Assembly: GCA_030151925.1 (NCBI GenBank)
Contig: JASLCY010000036.1
Span: 1 to 13,165, forward strand
Direction of reading: 5' to 3'
Length of the DNA: 13,165 nucleotides
Source of the DNA: Oligoflexus sp.
GTDB taxonomy: Bacteria; Bdellovibrionota_B; Oligoflexia; Oligoflexales; Oligoflexaceae
The notes under the pieces are model-generated. The model had not been told where the DNA came from. It did no database searches and saw only the letters and a program-made list of their open reading frames with translations. Below, piece after piece: positions 5,955 through 13,165 of this stretch. Both the position numbers and the translations under genes were made by a program. Numbering within the stretch: position 1 is the first letter of the stretch; each line of letters starts with the position of its first letter.

Positions 5955-7376
5955 ATGAGGATAAAACCATGGCCGCGAGGTTTCGATCTCCGCGGCCTTT
6001 GGCTTTTCCTGCCGCTCGTCCTCCTCGCCGCCTGCGGAAGCGACAGCCATAACGTGCAGCCCAGCGTGAAGTATTACCTCGAGCAGGCCGCGACCGGCAC
6101 GACGAGCAACGCCCTGCGCCTCGAAGCCGGCGATTTCAAGCCTAAGTTCAGCCTCTCCGGGACGGGTTACGTCGCCGACGTTCCCTTCGATGTCATCCAG
6201 GATTTTAAGGAGCGTACGGAGCTTACCGCGGACGACTTCGGGCAGGTCGACGTTAAGGTCACGCTTTATCAGGAGGATGATAAGCCTTACATCGCGGATA
6301 CCCTGACCTGGAAATCGAGCGGCGAGATCCCGCCGAAGCCGGAGCCTTATTTTTCGGAGACCGCCAGTTCCGATGATTATGTCTATCTCGTTTTTCCCGC
6401 CAGCCGCGGGAAGAACACGCAGGAGGCCTGGGTGGCGGGAGACTTGGATCCCACCGTGGCCGACGGAAGTTTTTATCCGATTCCCAAGGACGACCAGGTG
6501 CTGATCAAACTCGGGCCCGGCGACGGGATGAAGACCGTGAAGGTGAGGTATCGCAATATCTTCGGCGCTCTGAGCGTGGCGACCGAACTCAGCATACTGA
6601 AGAAGGCGCAGCCGCCGGCCAACTGCAAGGCGACGCCTGTCGCTCTTAAGACGGCGACAGGAAGCATACGGATCCGGCTGCAGGCCGATAATGATGGCCC
6701 GCTCTTTTACAAGATCACGGGCGATGTGGATCAGGAGAAGGGTTATATAAGTTTTACGGATACGCTGGACGCGGTCGTCGGTTTATCTCCTGGCGAGGGA
6801 GTCAAGAGACTCACCGTGAAGATGAAGGACGAGGCCGGAAACTTCTGCGTGAACGAGATGAAACTCGCGATCACCTACGACCACACCTATGTGCCGGGCT
6901 CTCTGACGCTCGAAGGGCAACCTATCTGGACCAACGACGTGAACGTGGTCGCGCTTCCGGCCTTCGATCATCTGCCTGGCGACAACATCACCATGCAGAT
7001 CATGGGCAACGTCCTGGCGAGCTCGTTCACCTTGCAGTGGATACCCTTCGCCGAAAGGGTGCCCCTGGTCCTCACGCCGTCCAGCGGGCCGCGGCATGTG
7101 ATCGTTCAATACAGGCAAGACGATACTCTGATGGCCGAAGTCGACGTTGTCGTCTTCCTGAATCCTTATATCATCGTCAACGGCGCGGCTCCGAGCCAGA
7201 CCCTGACGATAGGCAACATCACGGGCGCGACCGACATCACCATCACGGGTTGCGTCGAGAGTTATCAGCACGTGCCGTTCCTCGCCGTCTATCCCTGCAC
7301 CAAGGCCTCTGCCAATGCCGTCGTCACCTATAATCTGGTCGACGGCACGCAGCTGACCCTCTCCCACGCGCTCTGA
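5955..7376 (+). CDS. Lipoprotein with tandem beta-sandwich-like repeats, second of the pair
   Basis: The protein has 473 aa from the ATG at 5955, chosen over the overlapping GTG at 5934 because AGGA lies about 6 nt upstream. The signal peptide has a twin-basic start, the hydrophobic stretch LWLFLPLVLLAAC, and a textbook lipobox LAAC with Cys27. No enzyme motif is seen. Three related segments recur about 90 residues apart: LGPGDGMKTVKVRYRNIFG (186-204), LSPGEGVKRLTVKMKDEAGN (277-296) and LTPSSGPRHVIVQYRQDDT (373-391). The pattern L-x-P-x-x-G-x-[KR]-x-[VL]-x-V followed by a polar turn is typical of Ig-like or fibronectin-like domains in bacterial surface proteins. The C-terminal part (about 405-473) carries a cysteine pair and may be a fourth, diverged unit. 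A surface-exposed or periplasmic binding or structural role is likely, but the ligand is unknown. Confidence 0.87.
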   Translation: MRIKPWPRGFDLRGLWLFLPLVLLAACGSDSHNVQPSVKYYLEQAATGTTSNALRLEAGDFKPKFSLSGTGYVADVPFDVIQDFKERTELTADDFGQVDVKVTLYQEDDKPYIADTLTWKSSGEIPPKPEPYFSETASSDDYVYLVFPASRGKNTQEAWVAGDLDPTVADGSFYPIPKDDQVLIKLGPGDGMKTVKVRYRNIFGALSVATELSILKKAQPPANCKATPVALKTATGSIRIRLQADNDGPLFYKITGDVDQEKGYISFTDTLDAVVGLSPGEGVKRLTVKMKDEAGNFCVNEMKLAITYDHTYVPGSLTLEGQPIWTNDVNVVALPAFDHLPGDNITMQIMGNVLASSFTLQWIPFAERVPLVLTPSSGPRHVIVQYRQDDTLMAEVDVVVFLNPYIIVNGAAPSQTLTIGNITGATDITITGCVESYQHVPFLAVYPCTKASANAVVTYNLVDGTQLTLSHAL

Positions 7377-7398
7377 GGCATCGATCGACGAAGCGCGA

Positions 7399-9462
7399 TC
7401 AGACCTTGCGGACCGTAAGGCTCGCCAGCGCCAATTCTATGCGTTCGAAGTAATAGGACGGCCCTTCCACGTTGCGCGAAGGCTGCGCTTTCCATGGGAG
7501 CGAGGAGGCGCTCTGCGTTTCGTTCGCTTTGATCCGCGCCGCCTGGTCGGCGACGGCGGCGGCGAACCTTTCGCAGAAGGCCCGGTATTCTTCCTTGGGA
7601 AACTCGATATCCGGATTGATGTGGATGCTGAGGTGCCTCAGATAATGCGCGAGCAGGGACGCATCATGCAGGATGCCCGGGATGTCGCCGTGCTTCATGA
7701 GGGAGCCGCGGCTGACGATGGGATTCGCCGCGAGGCGCAGGGCCTGCAGGTCCTTGTCCATCAAACGGATGCGGCGGATCAAGACGCGTTTGGCGAAGGG
7801 GCTCTCGGATTCGCCCGGCAGGAGGAGGATGATGCCCGAGACCGACCGGAGAAAATCAGCGAGGGCGTCGCGAACCACCCTATGGGTCGAAGTCGGCAGC
7901 ACGATGGCGCCGACGATCAAACCTATAGCGGCGCCTATCAGGGTCTCTTCGGCCCTGAGCTCGATGATACTGCGATTGAGCAGGCCGAGGATATCGTAGA
8001 GCAGGGCGAACATCGCGCTGAACATCCAAGCCGACCAGAAACCGAAATTGAACTTCGAGGCGAAGATGCCCAGGAAGACGAAGGCGACCGTCAGCGTCCA
8101 TTCCAGAGTATGATGGCCGCTCGTCTCATAAGCCAAAGCCAGGCCGAGCAATAGGCCGATCACCGTGCCGATCACCCTGAGGACGGCCCTGATCATAGTT
8201 TCACCGCGGGTCGTGCCGATGAAGACCATGAAGGCCGCGATCGAAGTCCAGTACCAACGCTGGGGCGAGACGCTGGTGCCGAGGAGCGAGGCGATCGTGG
8301 TCGCGAGCGTCGCCTGTATCGCCTGCCGCGTGTTGATATGCATCTCCTCGGCATCGACCGCCGGCGCGGGAGCCGGGGGACGCGGGTCTTCTTTTACGCC
8401 TTGCAGGGCGAGCGACACATCGTCGGGGCCGAAGTCCTGCGCTTCGAGCGTTTTATGGAGGTTCCTGAGCGCGTGGAGGAATTGCCCGACCGTCGGCGCC
8501 TGGGCGAGTTCGGCGAAGTCCCGGCCCCATGCCTCCGGACGCAGGGCGTTGACGTCCACGCGCGTGCGGCCGTGCCGCAGCTCATCGATGGCTTTCGCGG
8601 CGGCCCGGAGGAGCTCCGGCGAGCGGCCTTCCATCGTACGCATGTCGAAGGCGAAATCCCAGAGCCGGCGGAGCGCCATCTCCTGTTCGAAGAGTTTGAT
8701 CTGCAGCGTATGGAACTTCGAGCGCAGCGAAGGGGTATCGCTGTTCTCGAGCTGCGCGTCGATCAGGATGATGAGTTCGTTCATCTCCGTAAATCGCTGG
8801 CGGACCTTCAGCCATTCCTCCTCCAGGATCTCCGTCGCCTCCGGTCTCCCGGCGCTCGCCCTGAGGCCGCGGGCGATCTGCTTCAGCGTCAGAGCCCGTT
8901 GATGATCGAAGCCCAGTATCATCTGCGGCAGCACGGTCTGCGGACGGTCGGGCAGCAGCCAGAAGCGGGCGGCATAAGCCAGGGCCGTGGCGATGACCAT
9001 CGCGATGGCGATGGCCGGCACGTCGTGCAGTTTGAAAGGAAAAAACAGGGCCGCATAATAGGACATGAACATGACGACGCCGAGAGCCTGCCAGCGAGTC
9101 CCGAACCGGCGAATCGAAACCGCCCCGAAGGTGCAGAGCAGGAAACCCACGAGCTTAACGTAAGGCCAGGGCGCGAGCACCACGGCGAGCAGGGCCGCGA
9201 CGGTCGCGGGCAAGGCCATGGCGAGGACGGTGATCTTCTGCTCGCGTTTGGTCGTATCGTTCACCACCACGCTGATCATCATCGTGATCAGGACCGCGAG
9301 GAAAGGCAGGGAAGTCGCCGACTGCAGGAGCCGCATCAACTGGAAGACGCAGAAGTAGCACGCGATCACCGCGATCGTGCCGCGCACGGCGTTCCTGAGA
9401 TAGAGGTGCCCGGGATCGAGATGGAGCAGGAAGAGCCTTGAGCGGCGAAGGGCTTCAATCAT
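7399..9462 (-). CDS. FUSC-family inner-membrane efflux protein
   Basis: A 687-aa membrane protein with two blocks of about six transmembrane segments (about 28-169 and 381-524). They are separated by a soluble helical region of about 200 residues and followed by a cytoplasmic tail of about 160. The second block is a good FUSC domain: it starts TRQAIQATLATTIASLLG, has the RVIGTVIGLLLG segment (429-440) and the ETLIGAAIGLIVG segment (506-518). Known members (AaeB, FusC-type proteins) export aromatic acids or fusaric acid, often with a periplasmic adaptor; no adaptor or outer-membrane factor gene is adjacent here. The ATG at 9462 has AGGA 7 nt upstream and overlaps the end of the LysR gene by 8 bp, implying coupled expression. 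The 22 bp to the convergent lipoprotein gene show no strong terminator. The substrate is unknown. Confidence 0.88.
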   Translation of the reverse strand: MIEALRRSRLFLLHLDPGHLYLRNAVRGTIAVIACYFCVFQLMRLLQSATSLPFLAVLITMMISVVVNDTTKREQKITVLAMALPATVAALLAVVLAPWPYVKLVGFLLCTFGAVSIRRFGTRWQALGVVMFMSYYAALFFPFKLHDVPAIAIAMVIATALAYAARFWLLPDRPQTVLPQMILGFDHQRALTLKQIARGLRASAGRPEATEILEEEWLKVRQRFTEMNELIILIDAQLENSDTPSLRSKFHTLQIKLFEQEMALRRLWDFAFDMRTMEGRSPELLRAAAKAIDELRHGRTRVDVNALRPEAWGRDFAELAQAPTVGQFLHALRNLHKTLEAQDFGPDDVSLALQGVKEDPRPPAPAPAVDAEEMHINTRQAIQATLATTIASLLGTSVSPQRWYWTSIAAFMVFIGTTRGETMIRAVLRVIGTVIGLLLGLALAYETSGHHTLEWTLTVAFVFLGIFASKFNFGFWSAWMFSAMFALLYDILGLLNRSIIELRAEETLIGAAIGLIVGAIVLPTSTHRVVRDALADFLRSVSGIILLLPGESESPFAKRVLIRRIRLMDKDLQALRLAANPIVSRGSLMKHGDIPGILHDASLLAHYLRHLSIHINPDIEFPKEEYRAFCERFAAAVADQAARIKANETQSASSLPWKAQPSRNVEGPSYYFERIELALASLTVRKV

Positions 9463-10372
9463 GTTTTGGTCCTGAAGAGGAAGAGTGGGGCGGAACTTTT
9501 TGCAGAAGCCTTTGCCAGACGGCCTTGGCGATCGGTCCCATGGCCTTCCTTTTGTTGCGCATCAGATAGAGGCTCAAGGTCTCGACCTTGAGCGCGGGAT
9601 CCAGGGCAGGGATGAGAGCGAGCTCGCCGCGGCTCAGCTCTTCGTTCATCTCGTGCCGCGCGAGCCTGCCCCAACCCATGCCCTGCAGTATCAATTGCTT
9701 TTTCATGCTGTGATCGGTGACGTAGCATCTCGGGCTCAGATCGAGCAGCCCGATGCTCGGGGCCTTGGCGAACTCGGAGGAACCGCTTCGCACGATGATG
9801 TGGACTTGCTCCTTGAGGACGCCCATCGTGATCTTCCCGGACGAGGGAAGCCGATCGGCGCGGATGCAGGGCACGAGCTCCACCTTCTCCATCAGGACGC
9901 TTTCGATGTCCGCGTGTTCGGAGAACAGCGGGGCGACCGCGAAATCCACGCTCTGTTCGAGCAGGAGGTCGCTGGCGCCGCTGAGCACTTCGTTCCTGAG
10001 GATCAGTTCCGTAGGATGGTTCGGGCGGAAGCATTGGTCGAAGATGCCTTCGATCGCGACCATGCGCACCAGCGGATCGAGGGCGAGCGTGAGGCGCGCT
10101 TCGAACTTTTGGGTGCCCAGCTCCCGGCCCAGGGTCTTGAGGGTGCGGAAGCCTTCCAGCGCCGCCCTCGACCTCTGGTAGAACACTTCTCCCGCCGGAG
10201 TGAGGGTGGGGCGGTAGGTCTCCCGGTTGAAGAGCTGGAGGTCGAACTCCTCCTCGAGGTTCTTTATGGCGATGCTGACGGTCGGCTGGGTCTTGTGCAA
10301 AGCCTCGGCAGCCGCTTTAAAGCTGCCTTTTTCTACTATCATTTCCAAGAGTTCGAGCTGATCGTAGGTCAT
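9455..10372 (-). CDS. LysR-type transcriptional regulator
   Basis: The protein has 305 aa, the standard family length. The N-terminal winged helix-turn-helix (about 3-62) is typical: SFKAAAEALHKTQPTVSIAI followed by KNLEEEFDLQLFNR and LTPAGE. The rest is the two-lobed effector domain, with putative ligand-facing segments around VDFAVAP and the HIIVRSGS strand. LysR regulators usually bind a small aromatic or acidic ligand and control a divergent gene plus their own. Here the candidates are the FUSC exporter (8-bp overlap, same transcript) and the divergent pirin gene. No strong ribosome binding site precedes the ATG at 10372, only a GAG about 9 nt away, so translation may be weak. The last residues overlap the exporter start. 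The effector is not deducible. Confidence 0.94.
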   Translation of the reverse strand: MTYDQLELLEMIVEKGSFKAAAEALHKTQPTVSIAIKNLEEEFDLQLFNRETYRPTLTPAGEVFYQRSRAALEGFRTLKTLGRELGTQKFEARLTLALDPLVRMVAIEGIFDQCFRPNHPTELILRNEVLSGASDLLLEQSVDFAVAPLFSEHADIESVLMEKVELVPCIRADRLPSSGKITMGVLKEQVHIIVRSGSSEFAKAPSIGLLDLSPRCYVTDHSMKKQLILQGMGWGRLARHEMNEELSRGELALIPALDPALKVETLSLYLMRNKRKAMGPIAKAVWQRLLQKVPPHSSSSGPKHD

Positions 10373-10408
10373 CGGAGGTATCTCAAACTATATAGTATAA
10401 ATCTATCA

Positions 10409-10438
10409 ATTATATCGAAATTATATAATTTATTTCAA
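10409..10438 (-). promoter_or_regulatory. Putative sigma70 promoter of the LysR-FUSC operon
   Basis: On the minus strand TTGAAA (10433-10438) is followed after 18 bp by a perfect TATAAT (10409-10414). The expected start of transcription is near 10402, about 30 nt before the LysR ATG. This is the best promoter match in the window. Confidence 0.65.
10418..10431. promoter_or_regulatory. Perfect 14-bp palindrome, candidate operator inside the LysR promoter
   Basis: AAATTATATAATTT equals its own reverse complement and occupies the spacer between the -35 and -10 elements of the LysR promoter. LysR proteins bind AT-rich dyads, often written T-N11-A, near divergent promoters, so this is a natural autorepression and pirin-activation site. 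In DNA this AT-rich some palindromes are expected by chance. Confidence 0.5.
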
Positions 10439-10500
10439 TCATGATTTACCGATAGATTAGGTATAGCCCTCACGAGCCCCAGCGGAAAGGAAAATACGGT

Positions 10501-11202
10501 ATGTTAACACTAAGACGCTCCGAAGATCGTGGTCTCGCTAATCATGGCTGGCTCAATTCCCGGCACAGCTTCTCGTTCGCCGATTATTACGATCCCCGGC
10601 ACATGAGCTTCGGCCCGCTGCGCGTGATCAACGAAGACCGCATCGAAGGCGGGACAGGCTTCGGCGCCCATCCGCACCGCGATATGGAGATCATCTCTTA
10701 TGTTATCGACGGAGCGCTTGAGCATCAGGACTCCATGGGCAATAAAACGACGATCCGTCCCGGCGAAGTGCAAAGAATGAGCGCCGGCACGGGCGTAGTG
10801 CACGCGGAGATGAACGGCGAGAAGGACAAGGCCACGCACTTCCTGCAAATCTGGGTGGTGCCCGAGACGCGCGGGATCAAGCCGGGTTACGACCAGAAAT
10901 CGTTCGATGCGAGTTTCGCCGATAGGAACCTGGTCCTGGTCGTATCGAAGGACGGCCGCGAGGGTTCAGTCTCCATTCATCAAGACGCGGACATCTATCT
11001 CGGCAAACTCAAATCCGGTGAGAGCGTCGACTTCAAACCTCGCCACGGCCGCGGCGTGTGGCTGCAGATGATCAAGGGCGAAGCGAAGGCTTTGAGCACG
11101 GGTCTCAAGGCCGGCGACGGCGCGGCGATCACGGACGAGACCAGGATCGACCTCACGGCCGGAGCCGATGCCGAGTTCCTGATTTTCGACCTGCCTCAAT
11201 AA
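10501..11202 (+). CDS. yhhW: Pirin-family bicupin, YhhW-like quercetin 2,3-dioxygenase
   Basis: A 233-aa cytoplasmic metal-binding bicupin very similar in layout to E. coli YhhW. The start matches family features: LRRSEDRGLANHGWL, then HSFSFADYYDP. The four metal ligands of the N-terminal cupin are all present at the same positions as in YhhW: His57 and His59 in GAHPHRDMEI, and His101 and Glu103 in GTGVVHAEM. The conserved EHQDSMGN and LQIWVVPE are also there. Known relatives oxidatively cleave quercetin in vitro, but the physiological substrate is unsettled; other pirins act as transcription cofactors. The ATG at 10501 has AAGGA 9 nt upstream. It is divergent from the LysR gene, its likely regulator, and 62 bp (32 bp by the alternative start) ahead of the MFS gene, with which it is probably co-transcribed. 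Confidence 0.95.
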   Translation: MLTLRRSEDRGLANHGWLNSRHSFSFADYYDPRHMSFGPLRVINEDRIEGGTGFGAHPHRDMEIISYVIDGALEHQDSMGNKTTIRPGEVQRMSAGTGVVHAEMNGEKDKATHFLQIWVVPETRGIKPGYDQKSFDASFADRNLVLVVSKDGREGSVSIHQDADIYLGKLKSGESVDFKPRHGRGVWLQMIKGEAKALSTGLKAGDGAAITDETRIDLTAGADAEFLIFDLPQ

Positions 11203-11264
11203 GCCGGTGACGGGCTCCTTCCGCCAAGGGTAGAATGGAGGCTCTCCAATCAGTGAGGACCTCC

Positions 11265-12572
11265 ATGGCGGCAGATATCCCTTCTCCGAGCCCGGCAGCG
11301 AAACCTGCCGTGAAGCATGCTTTCACGCCCTATCAGATGTTCGTGCTCATCATCCTCGCCTTTCTCCAGTTCACGATCATCCTCGACTTCATGATCCTGT
11401 CGCCGCTCGGCGCGATCCTCATGCCGCTGCTGAAGATCTCGACCTCGCAGTTCGGTCTGGTCGTCTCCGCCTACGCCTTCAGCGCCGGCGCTTCGGGCCT
11501 GCTCGCGGCGGGTTTCGCGGATCGCTTCGACCGCAAGAAGCTGCTGCTCTTCTTCTATACCGGCTTCGTCCTGGGGACCTTCCTCTGCGGTATCGCGCCG
11601 AACTTCGAATTCCTGCTCGGCGCGCGCATCGTCACGGGGCTCTTCGGCGGCGTGATCGGCTCCATCGTCTTCGCGATCACGACCGACCTCTTCAGCTTCG
11701 AGCTGCGCGGCCGGGTGATGGGCATCCTGCAGACCTCGTTCGCGGCGAGCCAGATCCTGGGCATCCCGATCGGGCTTTATCTCGCGAATAACTGGGGCTG
11801 GCACGCGCCCTTCGTGATGATAGTCGGCGTCAGCCTCAGCGTCGGCGTGGTCATCTTCCTCAAGCTGCGGCCGATCAACGGTCACCTCGAGCTGCAGAAC
11901 CGGGACAAGCACCCCCTGCATCACCTCTTCCATACCGTTTCGCAGCCGCGCTACCTGCAAGGCTTCGCGACGACGGCGCTGCTGGCGACCGGCGGCTTCA
12001 TGCTGATGCCCTTCGGCAGCGCTTACAGCGTGAACAACCTCAAGATCACGATCGAACAGCTCCCGCTCGTCTACATGGTGAGCGGCGTGGCCTCCATGAT
12101 CCTCGGCCCTCTGATCGGCCGGCTCAGCGACAGGATAGGGAAATACAAGACCTTCGTCGCCGGCTGCCTGCTGGCCATCGTCACCGTGAGCGTCTATACC
12201 CGGCTGCCGCCTATCGGCCTTTATGCTTTGATGGCCGTGAACGTGATTATGTTCGCGGGCGTGTCGGCGCGCATGATCTCTTCGTCCGCGCTGATGTCCG
12301 CGCTCCCTAAACCGGCCGATCGCGGCGCTTACATGTCGGTGAGCTCTTCGATCCAGCAGATCTCGGGCGGGATCGCGGCGGCCCTGGCGGGTATCATCGT
12401 CTCGGAGAATCCCGACGGCTCGCTCGCCCACTTCGATAGGCTCGGCGATGCGATCGTCGTCTCGACTTTGATCACCATGGCGATGATGACCCTCATCAAC
12501 CGTTATTTGAGCCGGACGAACAAGGACGTGAGGAAGGAAGAGGCTCACGCCATCGCCGCGAGCGAAGCGTAG
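11265..12572 (+). CDS. MFS transporter, drug:H+ antiporter (DHA1/AraJ-like)
   Basis: Inner-membrane proton-coupled exporter, 435 aa, with 12 predicted transmembrane helices. The first is FVLIILAFLQFTIILDFMIL, close to the family pattern with an acidic residue in helix 1. The loop between helices 2 and 3 holds motif A, GFADRFDRKKLL, and a matching GRLSDRIGKYK follows helix 8, marking the two homologous halves. A TTDLFSFELRGRVMG segment and a Gly/Pro-bearing helix 5 (LGIPIG) fit the drug-efflux motif C region. I chose the ATG at 11265 because GAGG lies 6 nt before it; an in-frame ATG at 11235 with AAGGG at only 4 nt is the alternative (445 aa). It follows the pirin gene and ends just before a strong terminator. 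Export of a small toxic or aromatic compound is likely; the substrate is unknown. Confidence 0.92.
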   Translation: MAADIPSPSPAAKPAVKHAFTPYQMFVLIILAFLQFTIILDFMILSPLGAILMPLLKISTSQFGLVVSAYAFSAGASGLLAAGFADRFDRKKLLLFFYTGFVLGTFLCGIAPNFEFLLGARIVTGLFGGVIGSIVFAITTDLFSFELRGRVMGILQTSFAASQILGIPIGLYLANNWGWHAPFVMIVGVSLSVGVVIFLKLRPINGHLELQNRDKHPLHHLFHTVSQPRYLQGFATTALLATGGFMLMPFGSAYSVNNLKITIEQLPLVYMVSGVASMILGPLIGRLSDRIGKYKTFVAGCLLAIVTVSVYTRLPPIGLYALMAVNVIMFAGVSARMISSSALMSALPKPADRGAYMSVSSSIQQISGGIAAALAGIIVSENPDGSLAHFDRLGDAIVVSTLITMAMMTLINRYLSRTNKDVRKEEAHAIAASEA

Positions 12573-12590
12573 GCTCTTCTCTGATGAGCA

Positions 12591-12631
12591 GAACGAGGCC
12601 CGGGTCCTAGGATCCGGGCCTCGTTCGTTTT
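12591..12631 (+). terminator. Rho-independent terminator after the MFS gene
   Basis: GAACGAGGCCCGG (12591-12603) pairs perfectly with CCGGGCCTCGTTC (12614-12626), a 13-bp stem. Inner bases including CCTAGG can extend the pairing almost completely. A short T run (GTTTT) follows on the plus strand, 18 bp after the MFS stop. The minus-strand continuation lacks a T run, so it should mainly stop pirin-MFS transcripts, though the hairpin also lies downstream of the convergent permease gene. Confidence 0.85.
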
Positions 12632-12635
12632 CAAT

Positions 12636-13165
12636 TCAATACCACTTGAAGAGGCGTTGCGTGAGGATAGCGGGAACGACGATGTAGAACGCGAGGACGC
12701 CGACCTCGAAGGTCAGCGCGTGCAAGGGCATGCCCTCGAGCGCCACGCGGCGGAGGCCGTCGTTGAGCGCGGTCAGCGGGAAATAATCCGTGATCGTGAC
12801 GAGCCACTCGGGGAAGTTGTTCCGCGAGAAGAACACGCCCGAGAGCATCGTCATGCCGAGCGAGATGATGTTGGTCACGCCCGAGATGAAGGGAATGCTC
12901 CGCGAACGGACCGCGCAGAGCATCGAGATCGACGTGAAGGCGGCGGCGCCCAGGACGGCGAAGGTGAGGAAACTCAGGAAATTCCCGTACACTTTGAAGC
13001 GGAAGATGAGGAAACCCGAGGCCACGATCATCGCGGTCTCCGCGGCCATCGTCAGGAAGCGCCCGAAGATATGCGAGAGTATGTATTCGGAGGGGTGCAT
13101 GGGAGTCGCCGCATAACGCTTCAGCATATTGTTGCTGCGGTTCGAGACTATGGTCATGCCGACCC
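12636..13165 (-). CDS. ABC-2 type transporter permease (5' end beyond window edge)
   Basis: The C-terminal 175 residues of an inner-membrane ABC transporter permease are visible; the frame stays open to the right edge, so the ATG at 13157 is internal. The segment IVSNRSNNMLKRYAATPMHP matches the family pattern in which an I-V-x-x-R-x-x-x-x-L-K-R-x-x-x-T-P stretch precedes the later membrane helices. Four to five hydrophobic segments follow, with a typical TMLSGVFFSRNNFPEW region and FPLTALNDGLRRVALEG before the last helix and a C-terminal LFKWY. Such permeases pair with an ATP-binding subunit, usually encoded next door, and export drugs, lipids or polysaccharide. The partner must lie outside the window. 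The gene converges with the MFS gene across the hairpin terminator. The substrate cannot be inferred. Confidence 0.9.
   Translation of the reverse strand, partial: VGMTIVSNRSNNMLKRYAATPMHPSEYILSHIFGRFLTMAAETAMIVASGFLIFRFKVYGNFLSFLTFAVLGAAAFTSISMLCAVRSRSIPFISGVTNIISLGMTMLSGVFFSRNNFPEWLVTITDYFPLTALNDGLRRVALEGMPLHALTFEVGVLAFYIVVPAILTQRLFKWY

Larger units (their letters stand above)
10373..10500. promoter_or_regulatory. AT-rich divergent control region between LysR and pirin genes
   Basis: These 128 bp are strikingly AT-rich against GC-rich neighbours. They hold the LysR promoter and palindrome listed separately, another perfect 10-bp palindrome ACTATATAGT (10387-10396), and a widely spaced inverted repeat ATCTATC (10401-10407) / GATAGAT (10451-10457). 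On the pirin side no near-consensus promoter is evident, which would fit activation by a bound regulator. Confidence 0.6.

Noticed and set aside
4888..5970. 360-codon open frame on the minus strand opposite the first lipoprotein gene
   Set aside because: The translation is a low-complexity Arg/His/Val/Gly-rich chain typical of the reverse strand of a GC-rich gene. The plus-strand frame has a signal peptide, a Cys lipobox and a good ribosome binding site.
7377..7398. Possible shared terminator between the second lipoprotein gene and the FUSC gene
   Set aside because: Only a 5-bp GATCG/CGATC pairing is visible, without T runs on either side.
8338..9441. 367-codon and neighbouring plus-strand open frames opposite the FUSC gene
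   Set aside because: They have charged, Arg/Gln/Glu-rich composition without domains; the minus frame has well-matched membrane segments and FUSC motifs.
11250..12548. 432-codon open frame on the minus strand opposite the MFS gene
   Set aside because: Its product is extremely rich in Arg, His, Glu and Asp with no domain, while the plus frame is a clear 12-helix transporter.
1..13165. Defence systems, CRISPR arrays, insertion sequences, prophage or integrative-element signatures
   Set aside because: No tandem direct-repeat array, transposase, integrase, terminal inverted repeats or tRNA-linked attachment duplication could be seen; the genes are ordinary regulatory, envelope and transport functions.

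Overview
The window is a GC-rich, gene-dense chromosomal segment of a Gram-negative bacterium. Several proteins carry signal peptides or lipoboxes, one is a probable outer-membrane beta-barrel ending in phenylalanine, and there is a Nu-class glutathione S-transferase. The many lineage-restricted lipoproteins and envelope proteins with no recognisable family would fit a delta-proteobacterium-like or Bdellovibrionota/Oligoflexia-type organism. That is an impression from protein style, not a demonstrated assignment. No rRNA, tRNA, CRISPR array, transposase, integrase or phage gene is visible.

Left part (1-3902). A two-component system lies on the minus strand: a histidine kinase truncated by the window edge, coupled by a 4-nt ATGA overlap to an OmpR/PhoB-type response regulator. 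A small secreted protein of unknown function starts the operon. Upstream of it is a perfect 8-bp direct repeat with 11-bp period, the layout of an OmpR/PhoB-family binding site. Further upstream, also on the minus strand, is a secreted single-domain protein resembling the C-terminal domain of the cytochrome c maturation factor CcmI/CycH, with its own good sigma70-type promoter. Divergent from it is a 66-residue protein combining a histidine-rich tail with a SEC-C zinc knuckle. It converges, with a 3-bp gap, on a YfcG-like glutathione S-transferase.

Middle (3980-7376). A probable outer-membrane beta-barrel gene (minus) is divergent, across a 215-bp AT-richer intergenic region, from two consecutive lipoprotein genes (plus). 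Neither lipoprotein belongs to a family I recognise. The second contains at least three copies of a roughly 90-residue beta-sandwich-type repeat. The three genes may form a cell-envelope or surface module of unknown role.

Right part (7399-12572). A LysR-type regulator and a two-domain FUSC-family exporter overlap by 8 nt on the minus strand. Across a very AT-rich 128-bp island they are divergent from a YhhW-like pirin (quercetin 2,3-dioxygenase family) followed by an MFS drug-type exporter. A near-consensus promoter for the LysR gene has a perfect 14-bp palindrome exactly in its spacer, suggesting autoregulation. The cluster looks like a detoxification and efflux unit, possibly for aromatic compounds (inference). 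A strong hairpin terminator follows the MFS gene. The window ends inside an ABC-2 type permease gene on the minus strand.

No stretch longer than 300 bases lacks a gene. I do not see a clearly new defence or mobile system. The best candidates for undescribed biology are the secreted-protein/two-component operon with its putative operator, the repeat lipoprotein pair, the His-rich SEC-C protein and the stand-alone CcmI-like domain.
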